From assembly GCA_037576195.1 (NCBI GenBank), contig CM075101.1, positions 46,624,001-46,688,000 of the forward strand: DNA of 64,000 nucleotides, given 5' to 3'. Both the position numbers and the translations under genes were made by a program. This stretch comes from Phytoseiulus persimilis. Lineage: Eukaryota; Arthropoda; Arachnida; Mesostigmata; Phytoseiidae. Of this stretch, positions 10,176 to 23,300 are shown piece by piece. Position 1 is the stretch's first letter. The number at the start of each line of letters is the position of its first letter. The notes under the pieces were generated by a model. The model was not told where the DNA came from. It worked only from the letters and a program-made list of their open reading frames with translations, and did no database searches.

Positions 10176-13081
10176 CTTCCGACGCTTTTCCAGGCGGGGC
10201 GAGAGATGAGCGCCCAGTGACTTTGTAGGTGAAAAAAGGTATCGGATCGACCCGGGTACTTCGTTTTCGGGTAGTTTGGCTCGAAATAATCAACTTTTGC
10301 CATCAGTGAAATCTTGTAATTCCGAAATCGGCATCCCTGAGGAGTTACGGGCTCAATTTAGGGGCATCTCGTATTGAATACCGTTCCTCCGATTCGCAAG
10401 CGATCTGTGCGTTCTCCCAAGCGTTTTGTAGGTGGGATCGAGGGGAATATTTCCGTTCTTCAGTTCTTGAAATCGGTTGAGAATCGGCGATCTCCTGCTA
10501 GGTTCTCTTAGGGGCCATTGATTGAACTGAGGGAAATCTCGACGCCGGCTACACTACGGATGCACGGAACGGCACGATTTCCAGAATCTCATCCAAGGAA
10601 CGATCGAAGTCGCGGAGCGACTTGATACAATGATTGGGGGATTCCTCGGGATCTCGTCGACTCAGTCTCGACATGCTGTCACCTTCTTGGAAGTTTCTCG
10701 AAGCTCTCGGGGTAGAATCGGGAACAAGACAGAATCATCTTAAAATAAGCACCTGCTCGATCCGCTGCGAAAAAATATTTTTGGCACGATTCGACGGAAT
10801 TTCAATTCGGAAAATGACTCCAAGAATACTACTTCATCTGGGCCATGCTGTGTCTCAAAACCTAGATATTCGTCAACCTCGAATTCATCAACCTGGACTA
10901 TATGAACGAATTCTGACATCCATTCTTGATATATTCGAGGTTTTACTTAATACAAATAGATATATCTCGGGAGTGAAGACCTGGGGGGTCCGTCTACTCC
11001 GCGAACGTTATCCAGTGCTCATTTTGTCCGAGAGCGTGATTCTAGGCTTCTCGACATGACCGATTCTCCCCACAGTCCATCTACGTAGCACCAATAATCA
11101 ACCGCTTGGTGAGATGCTTTCTCAAACAGTTTCCACCTGATTCGGCGAAAGATATCGATGCCTCAAGATAGAATCGTTATAGGTGGATCAAGGACCTATC
11201 CGAACACTGATGTATCTATTCAAACTCCGTACAGATTCTCGTCGTCATTTCGTGATCCGGACGATGGTTCGGGAGGGGGGGGGGAGGTGGTTCCCTTGAT
11301 CCCGCTCCCCTCTCTCTGAACTCAATACTGGAAGGAGCACTTCGCCAGTTCCGAGAATTATAAGCAGGCTTCGAATACTTCTGTCTCCCATTCTTTCCTA
11401 ATTTATAAATTCTCTCATTCCAGGAGCCCGAACCCGCGGTCTCGTCTCCGAGCAGCAAGCCAGAGGGCTCTTGAAGGGTGGGGCACAGTTAAGGGAATGC
11501 TGCGTAAGTGTTTTCGTGTCCTAAGCGCCCAGCAGTAGCTCGAGGCAGACTGTCGAACAACATATTTCGTGTCCGCGATGGATCCGAGCGCCCAAGTGAG
11601 AGGCGCTGTTCCAATTTTCTCGAGATCATTCGCTCCCTTAAAGCGCTTCAGGAAAACACCCCTCCCCCGTCCTGTCAGAGTTGTTTGTCGAGCTCGCCTT
11701 GTCGAAGGAAGGGAATGCGAAAAATTCGGAATCTGAGGCCATTGCAGCAGGAACTGCGGCAGCTGTCGCAGATCGACTCCTGTTGCCATTTCGCTGAAGC
11801 TGTCTCTCTATCAGTAACAGGGTCATTTTGGAAAGAATGTCGCTCGTCCGGTCTGTCCGCCGACCGGCCGGCCGGCTGTCATCTATCCTGCAGCCGGACC
11901 TATTTCCAGGATTGCCACTTTTATTTGTGTCGTCCAGCTCGTTGTTTCTGCTGTTCGCAGGAAGTCCGTTCTCGGTGACATTTCAACATTCAAGGGCCGG
12001 CGTTGTCAAACATACCAACGCGCGCGGCATATTCCAAATACCAGACTGAAGTACACCAGTGCTCCGCGAGACAAGCGGGCACTCGACAAAGAGGCAAAGG
12101 ACGACGACGACTCGATCCATCCGTGAGATCGTTCCTGTGCTTTTCCTCCTCTTGCTGGGAATGACTCTACACCGGGTGACACTGTCGAAGGGAGACAACG
12201 TCGAATCTCTTCGGATCGGAACTAGGGTCAATCAAAATGCGCCTGTCGAAGCACTCGCACCTGAAACCTGGCGCGGCGCTCGCGCGTTCGAATTCTCCTT
12301 CAGAAGGGGGCGAAACTTTGCTTGAACACGAGCGATTTCGTCTCGCCAGCGCTGGACGGTTTCAGGAAGTCGTCACGTGTCTGCGACATCGGAGTTCCAA
12401 CTCGTCGCTATTGTGGGCTCAGGCGCTGATCGAAGTTGTAGGTGATCCTTTTGATTAGGGTCTAATTGCCGATCCATTGGGGCTGCGGGAGCCGCGGAGA
12501 TGACCCATGAGACCATCAGGCAACAAGCGGCTTCCTGTCATTCAGTCAGTCAGTCAAGCATGTATCCGTAACGAGCGAAGACAGTACCAACCAACCACGC
12601 TTCCCCAGCGACCATTAACAGCCGCAGACTGAAAACAGACGCCGTTGGGCTTGGCCACGGCCGGCTCGGTCCGAGCGGCAAGACCCACCCAATGTGGCTC
12701 TTTGCGACGACCGCGACGACCGCGAAGGCCGCGAAGGCCGCGGCTTGATCCAGCGAGCCACCATATGTTAACCGAGAACGTACGTATGGCGTAGCTGTTG
12801 CTACGACACCGCCGAGTGCTTGCATTATTTCCGTACATTCTCGGCACGCGGACGCATCGCCGAACAGATGAGGTCGTAATCGAAAGGATAAAATATTCAA
12901 AGTCGCTTCAAAGAACAGCACATCAGGATTCCTTGTCCCTGTCCATCCCACTTTAAAGCATCCATAGTGGAGTTCTTCTGTCGCTGTCAAGAACCCAGAT
13001 CGACGTCTTCCTCCGTATCCCAGTTCCGGTAGCCTGGACATATGGAGTTGTGGGCATATGTGTTCGTCTGCTAGAATGAAG
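10176..13081. other. Region between the minus-strand coding-like block and tRNA-Ala
   Basis: Minus-strand frames at about 10756-10888 (after acceptor ATAGTCCAG|GTT, ending at AGCAG|GTGCTT) and 10548-10673 look like further exons of the 9.2-10.2 kb gene. I could not chain them in phase. From 11.1 to 13.0 kb only short overlapping frames are seen, plus a G-run near 11271-11284, a CAGT repeat at 12542-12556 and a GC-rich repeat of GACCGC/GAAGGCC units near 12700-12745. Confidence 0.3.
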
Positions 13082-13087
13082 AAAAAA
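13082..13087 (-). terminator. Pol III terminator of tRNA-Ala
   Basis: Six T residues on the minus strand immediately after the tRNA discriminator base, the standard RNA polymerase III stop. Confidence 0.85.
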
Positions 13088-13160
13088 TGGAGATGCGGGG
13101 TATCGATCCCCGTACCTCTCGCATGCTAAGCGAGCGCTCTACCATCTGAGCTACATCCCC
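13088..13160 (-). tRNA. tRNA-Ala (anticodon AGC)
   Basis: A 73-nt intronless tRNA. The acceptor stem GGGGATG pairs with CATCTCC, with one G-T pair and discriminator A. The A box is TAGCTCAGATGGTAGAGC and the B box is GGGGATCGATACCCC, with the T-arm stem and loop intact. The anticodon AGC at 13127-13125 lies in the loop CTTAGCA. No CCA is encoded, as expected for a nuclear gene. A T-run follows directly. Nothing suggests a pseudogene. Confidence 0.96.
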
Positions 13161-13563
13161 TTCTTACACGCAACGAGCAGTGTCGGACGTTGTTTTTGAA
13201 GCTTGGTCGGGAGCAGAGGGCCAAGAGATGGAACTATTTGAGAAACTCTCTCAATCAATGCCGGAATACGGAGTCCGGAACCATGTGGAGCGACCCCGAT
13301 TGTCTCTTTTCCCGATGATCCAGGGCAAAAAAGTTCGAGAAATATTTGAGCTCCTCGGCGATGGAGTTTCCGGGAGCCTTTGGATTACCTAAAACGCACG
13401 CGACCGAGTCCAACATAATCTCCTCAAAGATGGTCGGCAGGCATCGGTCCGTAACCTTGGATACAATCAACGAAGACTGAAATGAAATCATTCTGAGTGG
13501 ACTTCCCTCTTGTTTCGTCCACAAGTATTCAAAACATCTTCAAAATTTAGTGTTATCACATTA
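13161..13563. other. Spacer between tRNA-Ala and the homeobox gene 3' end
   Basis: Short open frames on both strands (13180-13392 plus, 13255-13524 minus) with no recognisable domain. I see nothing assignable. Confidence 0.4.
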
Positions 13564-13569
13564 TTTATT
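13564..13569 (-). promoter_or_regulatory. Candidate poly(A) signal for the NK7.1-type gene
   Basis: AATAAA on the minus strand, the first canonical hexamer downstream of the homeobox stop codon at 14364. If used, the 3' UTR would be about 800 nt and would contain the miniature element at 13726-13904. Confidence 0.35.
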
Positions 13570-13725
13570 GAAAACCATCGTCCATTCTATCCGTCGTCAG
13601 GTCGTTCGTTCCTCTGGAGCGCTCTAAAAACCATACAATCAGTCAATAATCATCCAAGCAATCAGTGGAGTCATCGATCTTCAGGATCACGAAGCTATTT
13701 CGCGTGCTATACAGTGTGTTCGGAG

Positions 13726-13904
13726 CAGTGGCGTAAATAGGTGGTTGAAAATCGGGGCGATGGGGGGTAACGGGGGGAAGCGTTACCCCAAGGAAGGCAT
13801 TTTGGCTTCGAGGTCCGTTTCTGTGGTCGAGTCTGTTTGAGAGAGGCAGTTTCCGGAATTCTTGCATTGCGCTTCGAGCGTCGCTCCACCTAGTTACGCC
13901 ACTG
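13726..13904. mobile_element. Miniature hAT-like inverted-repeat element
   Basis: The left end is CAGTGGCGTAAATAGGTGG. The reverse complement of the right end is CAGTGGCGTAACTAGGTGG, so 18 of 19 bases are identical. The 179-bp element has no coding frame and is G-rich inside. CAGTGGCGTA termini are common in hAT-superfamily elements. The flanking octamers GTTCGGAG and GGTCAAAG match at 5 of 8 positions, a possible worn target duplication. The near-identical termini suggest a younger insertion than the one at 1.36 kb. Confidence 0.75.
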
Positions 13905-14363
13905 GGTCAAAGCCGCTCGAAAAGGATTCTCCAGATTCAGCATACAGAAGTACGCCCTCGTATACATCCTCAACCTATCAGACTCGTTCAGCAATCGTTT
14001 GTTTGTCGTGAGGAACTCTTCCGAACTCGCCTCGTCGATTCGCTCCGCCTTCCTCTCCGTCAGTATATATTACTATGTACAAGTGTGAAGGCTAGGGTGT
14101 TGAGTGATGTCGATCATCCAGCCCTGAGCTGTGGATTCTCGAAGTAGAACAAAGCCAGAAAACATCAAACAGTGACGTGAAACTGCTGAGATTCTTTCGA
14201 AGGTTCGTGAGTTGACTAGTTTGGGGTTGTTGTTGATTGACGAGTGAAGAGAGATAGGGAGGGATTTTACAAGTATGTCTCGCGATTTCGCGTTGATCTC
14301 GGTGCTCTGTTTATCGTTTCTCTCTCGCGGAATTTCTCTATACAGTTAAAACGAAACAGATAG

Positions 14364-17300
14364 TTAGCTCCCGCACGGATCGATCTCCTCGTCGTCATCG
14401 TCATCATCCGAGCGTTCTTGAGGGCGCAGGTGGAGCGCAGATGGACTGTTGAGCCGGTCGGCCACCTGCAGGCACTTGGAGATGTTTTCAGCCGACGTCA
14501 GAGGACTTCGACACGGACTTCGAGAGGGCTCGAGCAGATGGCCGTGAAAACTCGCCAGACTCGAGAGCTCGATTTGCCTGAGGATGGGAACATTGACTTG
14601 AGGAACGGTCCGAGCGGCCTCGTAGTTTGTGAACGGGAACACGAGAATCTCGGTATCAGTAGTTCGGTTCGATCTGCGGCGGACGATGTTCCCTCGACGT
14701 CGGGGGAGGAGCGACTCACCTCATTCGGAGTTCTGGAGGGGGCGGTGGAGGACGTCCGGCGAGATCGGGACTGCTGAAAGCTGACAAATCTGCCGACGAA
14801 GCTGCTGCTGCGGACGAAAGGGCGGCGAGCTGATGAAGGTGTTGCAGCTGATGATGATGTGCGGGCGGCGGGACGGTTCCGGCCGATAACTGCGCCGAAA
14901 CCTGGGCTGAAAGGGCCGAAAGTGCCGATGCCTTTTGGGCTGCTGCAGCGGCCGCTTGCTTAGCTGCTTGCGCCTGGAGCTTGCTCTTCGCCTTTTCTCC
15001 CATCTTGAGTTCGGCTGCTTCTGCATTTGAGATACCGTCTTGCTTCTTCCATTTCGTGCGTCTGTTCTGGAACCAGATTTTCACCTGGAAAGGGGGTGGG
15101 GGGGAATTACTGTAGTGTGTTTCCAGCGTGAGGCGACCGTTGCGCGGACGAATCGGGATTGAGCTCAAGGACGTCTCCCCGTTGCCCGGGGACCTATCGA
15201 GAATTCATGGGAGCTCTCAACGACTGTTGACCATCATCTAAAAGCCGAATCAGAGCAGCAATAATAACAACTGACTCACTGCACTCAGAGCTCACTGATC
15301 GGAAATCGTAAAATCATGCCGGCCGGCCGGCTGCCTCTCCGTCCGTCAGGGAGTTTTGGTGGCCACCCAAGGCGGTGGCGATCACAAATTGAAGCTGGCC
15401 GAGAGTCTCCATGCCTTGCACGCGGACAGACGCAGGGAACAGGGAGGCAGACAGGCGGCGTAATAAACTGAGATGGATTGCCCGAGGTAGATGTATCATC
15501 GTCGTCGTCGTCGCCGCCGCCACCATCATCATCATTGGTGCAGATACTCTCGTCGTCTTTTATTTGCTTCGTCATCACTCCTATGGTCCACCGGCCGGCT
15601 AACTTCGTAGCGGCGTCGCTCGCTCACCCGCCCGTCCGCCCGCTTTACCTAAACTCATTCTCCCGCAGTACCTTGACGATCTCTCCGCGAGGACGGCGAT
15701 GACGACTACCCACACCCCCGGTGCTCCTCCTTATATCCCCGTTAGGCTGAAGTTTATGGCTATTTTATGCCCTTCTCTCACATCGCCGCAAGCTGGCCTG
15801 CTGACTGACTGACTCGCGCTGTCCTCTAGGATTGACTCGCCGGCCAAGTTCTCCGATTCCCGTCCTGTTTCCGAACTTCCCGTCCTGAAGATGCACGTGT
15901 CCCGCAATCTTGAACTTGACCACTCAGCCGACGAGACGACGCTTTTGTTCTCATCGTGGTCACAGGACGGAATCGGTCGTGTTTTCTTTTTCGCCCTCGT
16001 TCACGAGATCGCTTTGGATGGGCGAAAAAGCTCCAAAGCTTTCCCACTCGATCGGAGCCAATGTTCGCCATTACCCGACCGGTGAGGCCTGTCGACGACG
16101 AAACTCATTTGACACTCGCGGAGCCACGGAGCTGTTTGGATTCCGAGCCAGACCCGATCGCAAGCATCATTGCCTGTCCGCTCATTCATTGGTTCGTTTG
16201 CTTCACAGTAACTATGCCCACAGAATGGATCGCTCGTCATCGGAGCATATTGAACTCTCTCTCTTTCTGGGACCTTGGTTAAAATCGTGTTGTGGACGAC
16301 GAGGGCCAATCTTTCAGTGAAGTCCCCCCCAGCCCCTTTGCCTTGCTTCCCCCCTCCTCTCAACTGCTCGTGGCTTCTCGAGGAGAATCGGAGACGGATC
16401 CGCTCGGGATGAAAGTTCATTCGAAAAGGATGACGGTTCAGATCTCATTTAGGTCATTATGGGAATCACTGCCAACCCTCGGCCGATTCTTCATGGAGCC
16501 AATGTGACCGATAAATGCTATAAAACGAGCGAATAGGGGTTCGAAATTTTGAGTAGAAGCGGAACCTTGGCTGGCTCTGTCGCTCGCAGCCCGAGCTGAT
16601 GACAAACTGTAACTGAGAAGCGCTCATTATGAGTTTGATAGCTTCTAGATAAGTCTCGTTTATAGCACGGCTCCCCGATAGCCCTCACTGATAGGCTCAC
16701 CAATAGCTCCATCCGACGTCTAAAAGACCTTATAGCAGCTTAGACACCACCGTTCGTTCGTTCGACTCGCCCGCCCGATCGGTCGGTCGGTCGGCCACAA
16801 GCCGTCCGCTGTCGAGGAGTCGTCGTTTGCAACAGTTTCACACAGATTCCTCCGAGAAGACCAGAGCTGCAATCCTCGCTGGTCTCGAGTGGGCTCGTAG
16901 ATCGGAACGATTGCACCTATGACTCGGGAATAATTTGCCGCTGCTTGTGTCGCCTCGCCGCAGCGGAGCGAAATGAGAGTTCTGCAGCGAGCCCTAGTTA
17001 TTAATTCACGGCGAGCCCGAAAAAGTTCAACAAACTAATTCAAACTCCATTTTGTTCCCTGATTAAAAATTGCTTCTATGTTCGAAAGAGGCTTCCCGGG
17101 TGAAAACGTTTACTGGACCTCTGGAAACTTATTCACCCGCTCAAATTAATCATCGGGATGATCCGGCTCGTCCAGAACCCCCCCCCCTTTCCCTTGTGGC
17201 TGATTGGAGCCTCGAGCTCCTCGAATTTCATCCCGATGTTCGATGAGGTCGGACTCGTCCGAGAGGAAAGTCAATGAGGATTCGGCTCTAGCGATTAGAG

Positions 17301-20300
17301 TCGGGTGAGCAGAAACTCCAGCCACCTGCCGCACGTATTTCGAATGGGCTCCGTGCATGCGGCCCGTTCTCCTAGGGCTCTCTCTCCTCTCCCCCCCCCC
17401 CCCCCCCCCCCCCCCGACCCCTCCCTCGTTCCGTGTCTCTCCGGTACCCTCGGTGAAACTGTACATCATGTCGAGATGCCCCGTCTAATACGGGCGTGTT
17501 CAGCTCATTAAGTCGTTGAGTTAAATTATTTTATCAAAAACACGCATCGTATCACGTCTATCTCGAAGCGCATCTCCCGGACCGAGCTCTGAGTGAGTGC
17601 AGCCAGTTGATGAAGGAGGTTCTGTCTCTGGCCGCGCTGTTCATGGTTGCCACGACGATCGCCGTCGTGGACTGAGCGGCGAAACACGGAACAGTTCCGG
17701 CGAGTCTTCTACTGTTCTCCCTTCTGCGCCCGAATCTCAAACCAGAGAAAATTTGTTCCATCCCACCTCTGCGCAACAAACCCACGACTCCGTGGCAGCG
17801 ATTACGTGACGGAGTGCCACCTCAAGAGCGCCGATATCTCGGCGGAATCGAGTGGAGCGCGAGATCGAGTGGCGATCATTGACCCGGTAACCGGCTTCTC
17901 CATCGGAGAGGTGTTCTCGGCCGGCCGGCCAGCCAGCCATTCTTCCTCCCCTGATTCATCCGGGTGCACGTGTGCTGGAGGACGGCCGGGGTTTCCACGG
18001 GAAGACGAATCCCTCAACACACCCCGTCTGGGAGCTTTGTCACATCCAGGGAAAATCAGCTGATCTTGCTGTCATTATCGTTGGCCAATGTCTTCCATTG
18101 TCGTGTCGAGGGCATCGTCGCCTGTTTTTCTCTTCCCGGACCCCTCGGACCGAGCCTGCTCGCTCAGGCCCTACCGGTGGCCGATGGTGGGGCTGCTGCT
18201 GCCGCTGCCACACAGATTCGTCCTCCTTTTCGGCAACAATCAAACCCGCGACGTTGTTAATGGAGACTACAATAACCGAGTGGTGGTGGCTGCCGTATAA
18301 CCGATGAGAACAACGGTCATCAGACTAACTGTCGAACCCTCACACGCTTATACACTATCAGAGGCACATTTAGGAGGACAAACCCGGCCCGAGCTCGCCC
18401 ACCCTCTTGCCCACCCGACCGTTTGTCTGCGGGGAGGACAATCACGAACCCGATGACGCGTCCAATCGAACGTTACAACGCCATATCGATTCGATTGAGA
18501 GCCAGGTATCAGAATCGACTCCACACTACTATCAACTACCGCTACAACACAAATCGGGGTCGCGACCAATCCGGAGTCCGTCGCGCATCGCTCCTGCACT
18601 CGATCGCCGTTCGACAGAATGCTTTGCTGATCCGTTCCGGATGCTGTCATCGCCCCGGCGGCTTTAAACTCGGTCCGCGGAATCACGGCCACATACCCCG
18701 AAGCATAATTGATTGGTCAGGATCGATCATGCTTTTTGAGGAGCATTTCCGGCGTTCCTGGAAGCCTGGGGCAGGGAGGGGGGGGGGGAGTATTTTTCCG
18801 GAGCGTCTCACGATTGGACCGATGCTGTCTCTGAGGGCAACGGAAGAGAATCTACGCGCGGAATTTGTTCTTCCGATCGACTCCTACAAGTTCGGAGCCC
18901 GCGGAATTCAGAGAAGTTTCATGCGTGACAGTCCGGGAGCCGTCCCGCGGTGCCACATCGTGTTACAGGAAGACAGGCATGGCGCGAGAGTACGCGAGAG
19001 CTATGGAGTATGAAATTACAATATCATAGCGCGATGTTGTAGTTGGGAGCTTTGAGACCATTGAGCGAATGGACACGTATCGTCTGGCTCCCGATCACGG
19101 CTCCGAGCGTTGAGGGAACATGAAAGAGAACCGACCAGTCGACCAGAGGGGGTACACTGATGCGACGGGTCATGATATAGACATCAAGCGACCAAACGAG
19201 CGGACAGCCAGATCGACCGACCGACCGGCAGGCGCGCGGAGGGCCGGCGGGCGGACGAGCCACCGACGGAGGCGTAGGAAAAATAGCCTATTATTCGAGA
19301 TAGCATTTCGCGCCCGAGCCCTAATTGATTGAAGCTCTTACAGCTATGAATAATTCCCAGATTCGCGGCCACACTTGCCGCCATCATCGCCGCAAACCTT
19401 TGGCGCTGGAAAGCTCGCCCCGGTTCTCACCAATCACGTTCATGTGTCGAGCCGTTATTGCAATGCTCGAAACCGAGACATAGGCGAGAGGACTTGATAT
19501 CTCTTGCCCCGCGCGGAACTCGGCCCACTGGACGGATCCCGGCAGAGCTGCTCCCGCCCTGGCCCCATCCAGCGCCCGTCTATGTATTAGGTGTACGTGC
19601 CTGGTCCACACGCGGTAATTGGGCATTTATCGCCTATATTGAGAGAGATATCAGCGTAGACACTGTCGGTCCTCCGGATGCCTTATGGCGGTGTCAGATA
19701 CAGTGGGTCATAGTACGGAGTGCTCCGGCGCGGAATCACTCGTCCGCCGCGTTCTGAGGAAAGACGGAGGCCTCTTGACAGCGGGCCTGATCACCCCGAG
19801 AGCCGAACCCGATTACAGTTTGCTGGAGGACGACGACGGCGAACACCTATCGGGACTTTGGAGCGAGAGGACAGAGAGGAAAAAACCACTGCGGATTCAA
19901 CGATCAGCGTTTGTGAGCAAGATTTGCATGATCTTCAGACAATTTCCGCCGAGAGGGCCAACGGAAGGAATAATTCCGATCACTTAGCCCGTGGCCCGCA
20001 ACGAGCTGGCAAGCGCGGATCTCCCGAGTCCTTCCATTGTCTCCGGCACAAGTCGCTCGAGTAGACCCATCCGACCCGCAGCAGTGAATAAGGAAGACGA
20101 TTTTTTATTGAGGAAAACGAGTTGAAGGAAAAGGATCGAGCGAGACAAACGATAGCTGGGAGCGTATGAAGAAAATAAGGCTGATATTGGGACGGCTGCG
20201 TCGAAGAGGAAACCCAGGCGGAAGCTGAGAGTAGTACTGCGACAGATATACCAAGAGCACCGGGGTGGGGAAAGGGGAGGGGAGCGAAGAGAGCACGGCG

Positions 20301-23300
20301 GCCGAGATGAAGCTCCGATGAGGTGGGGACTCCGGCGTAAACTGAGATGGATTAGGATACGATTGGGAGCTACTGTCAGCACAAACCAGTCGTCGAATCG
20401 CCGAGCCTTCGCAGAAAGTGCCCGAGAGAAACGAAAGAGCTGCAGCCGCGACGACAAAATGACTTGTGGACCTCGATTCCCAATCGGAGAAGAACCGTTT
20501 CAAGGAGCTCCGGTGGAAACACTCGCTTTCAGCGCACCGACGTTAATACTCTCACTGACAAACTTATAAGCTCCTCGAGACACTTATGGTAACCATCAAA
20601 TCCGATTGATAACAGAGGTTCAGCGGGAGAACCGTCGTTGGGGAAATCTTGCGGGACGAGGCACCGAGCGGTTTTGTTTCCCTTTTAGCGAGCTCCGTTC
20701 CCGCGACACGAAACCGCGGGAGTTTCGGGAGTCGACTCGCGAACCGCTGTTTTCCGAGCGACAACTGGGCAGAACGGAGGCTGAGAGCGGCTTCGTTCCC
20801 GAGTCGAACGCGCAACCCGAGACCCGGCCTGGCTGTATCGCTGGATTTGCGCGAAACGAGCGCCGCGGGTTCGCTAGGTGGCTAAGTTCGCACCGTTAAC
20901 TCTAAATCACCTGCTATTAAAAGCAGTTCCACGACTGAGCAGGAAAAACAAAGAATAGGAGGAAGTTTGCCCTTATTAAGTCACTTACGCAATGGGGCGA
21001 CGGAGCATCGGAGTGGAGAGCGATTGAAAGATAAAAGCCAATCCATAATATTTAGGATCGTTCTGACCGAGGAGCGGGCGACTAGCGATGATGATCGTCG
21101 ACTCCCCCATCGCGGCGAGGGTATAGCCATGGCCAGGAAAACCAAGAGTAGAACGAATGGGACAGGAGTCGAGAGCGGGCGGTCGCTCGGTTCAACGGCT
21201 GGCCGGCCGGTCGGTCGGTCGGTCGGCCCAGAGAAAGAAGATCTCTTAGTGAATCTTATAAAATTCTAATGAGAGCCGCACAAAAAATGGAATAATGGCT
21301 TTGGAGAAGAGAACGTGCAGAGTCTTCTTGAGAAAGGCCGGGAGAGGAAAAAATAGGGAAGGCGGGGGCACAACCACCAGCGGCCCGCAGTAAGGCAGTC
21401 CTAATTGATCTTTATGGATGGAGAGATCATCAAGCGATGAAGAGAGACCGAGCGAACGAAGGAGTCAGTCAGCCCTCCTGACTTGAACGATTAAATGCAA
21501 GCGCCATTGTCTTTTGACTTTCACTTCCAGCTCCCCGAAGGCGGTCCAGAGAAGTCATCGATGCTTAATTCAGCCGCGAACGAAGCCTCGGCTCTGCAGC
21601 GGAGAAAACTTTCGGCGGGAGACGATATGGAAATCTCGCCCTCTCTCTCCTCCCCCTCAGGATTCCTGCCCAGGAGTTGGAGTGAATACATCCATGGATG
21701 GATTCAGGAATCTAGATCAAGACTGAATCGGGAACGCAACGAGAATAGAACTGCGCACGAGTGGGAAAACGGCACGACACGCCAGTAGGATCTTCAAATA
21801 TCAATGAATGTAGACCTAACGACAAACGCCAGTCACATCCGATTATCGTGAAGTGCCGCTGGACAAGCAGCAAATCAAACGCCTCATGGTGGCCGAAGGA
21901 AGCTGTGAGCTATCAAATCGGAGAAGACAAGCGCTGGGGTTGGTAGTGCCGTGCCAGTGAGCCTGCTCCCTCCGACGATAAAGGGTCAACCCGTGGAAGA
22001 GGCCTCGTCCGGGCGATGTCAGCAGGCTCGGCTGCACTGTAATTAAGGACACTTGATGATTGGCTCATTCGCACGATGGGAAATATATTTCTGCGTCTTG
22101 GTCCACCTCCTCTTGATTCCCTAGTCCGTTCGGCACTCTCAAACCACCCATTTTGCTCGATCGGCCCCTCGAGGAGGACACTTGAAAGCGGTTCATCTTT
22201 GCCTCATCGAGTTCCCTGCCGAGACCCCGGTCCGGCCCTTGTTTTCCCCGTTCTCGAAGACTCCTCTCGGCCGGTCTGGGATGATGTCCCCGTTCCCAGA
22301 CGACGTCCGATAAAAACTGACCATTTTGCAGTTTCACGCCACAAACGACCCGGCCACAAGTGCTGAGTCGAGCAAAAAATTAACGTTTTTTGTTTCTATC
22401 TCCAAAGTCCCGCTTCTGATCTTCATCGCCGTCGTCACACCCCTCCCCCCGTTTCACTCAAACCTCCCTCCGGTACTCCCGGTCCGCTCGCTATAAATAT
22501 CGCCCCCAGCCGCCCGCTCCGGCCGGCCGGCCCCAAATCCGCCCACCGTCGAAAAATTTTGATGCACCATCAATAACGATCGAGTGAAGGACTCTTGACG
22601 CTTGTCGGGCCTCGACCAACTTCCCGATGATTAGAACAAATACGGCAGGAGGGAGATGGGAATCACTTGTCATTAATAAAGTTATAATGGAAAACAAATA
22701 GAGCTACAGTGGAGAAGAGAACAGCTACAGTTGAGCCTTCTCCATGGTTTCCAGGGCATCGGAAGAGAATGCCGTCAGCGCGAACTGTCAATTGACTCGA
22801 GTGTGTACGATCTTGTGAGAAGATCCGTCCGAGATCACGTCACCATCGCCTTTCGCTATCATCACAGATAGCAGTGGTGTAAGTGTTTCTTCCTACTTGT
22901 GATCCGGTCCGTTTTTTTCTCTCTCAGTGTATCGGCACTTCATGGTGACTCCGTCTTTCTGCTGGCGCTATTATCGATGATCGTGCTTTGCAGGTGTTGC
23001 ATTCCCAGAAGTCGATATCGTGCCTAGTATGAACCCCCAATCGATGGCTTCGAGTGAGAGATCTCAGAGGAGCGAGGACTGTGCCGAGAGAACCGGTGAT
23101 TAGGCACGACTTGCGACGCTCGTCCGGGCTGTGCTCTTTCTCGCTTTAAGGTAAATAGAGGGAAGAAGCTCCGCAAAGGTAACGGATCTGAACGAATCGC
23201 TCAGGCTGTCAAGAGTTTTCCGCATTTCTTCCTCAACTACCGCTCGTAACGAATGAGTTGAGCACTGACGAGCGTTTTCCGAGCTCGTTGTTGTGCCAGC

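Noticed and set aside
18423..19013. 196-codon plus-strand open frame inside the homeobox intron
   Set aside because: No initiating ATG near its start, no domain, and no splice-site support.
22871..22890. CAGTGGTGTAAGTG resembles the terminus of the 13.7-kb miniature element
   Set aside because: No inverted partner end was found within several hundred bases.
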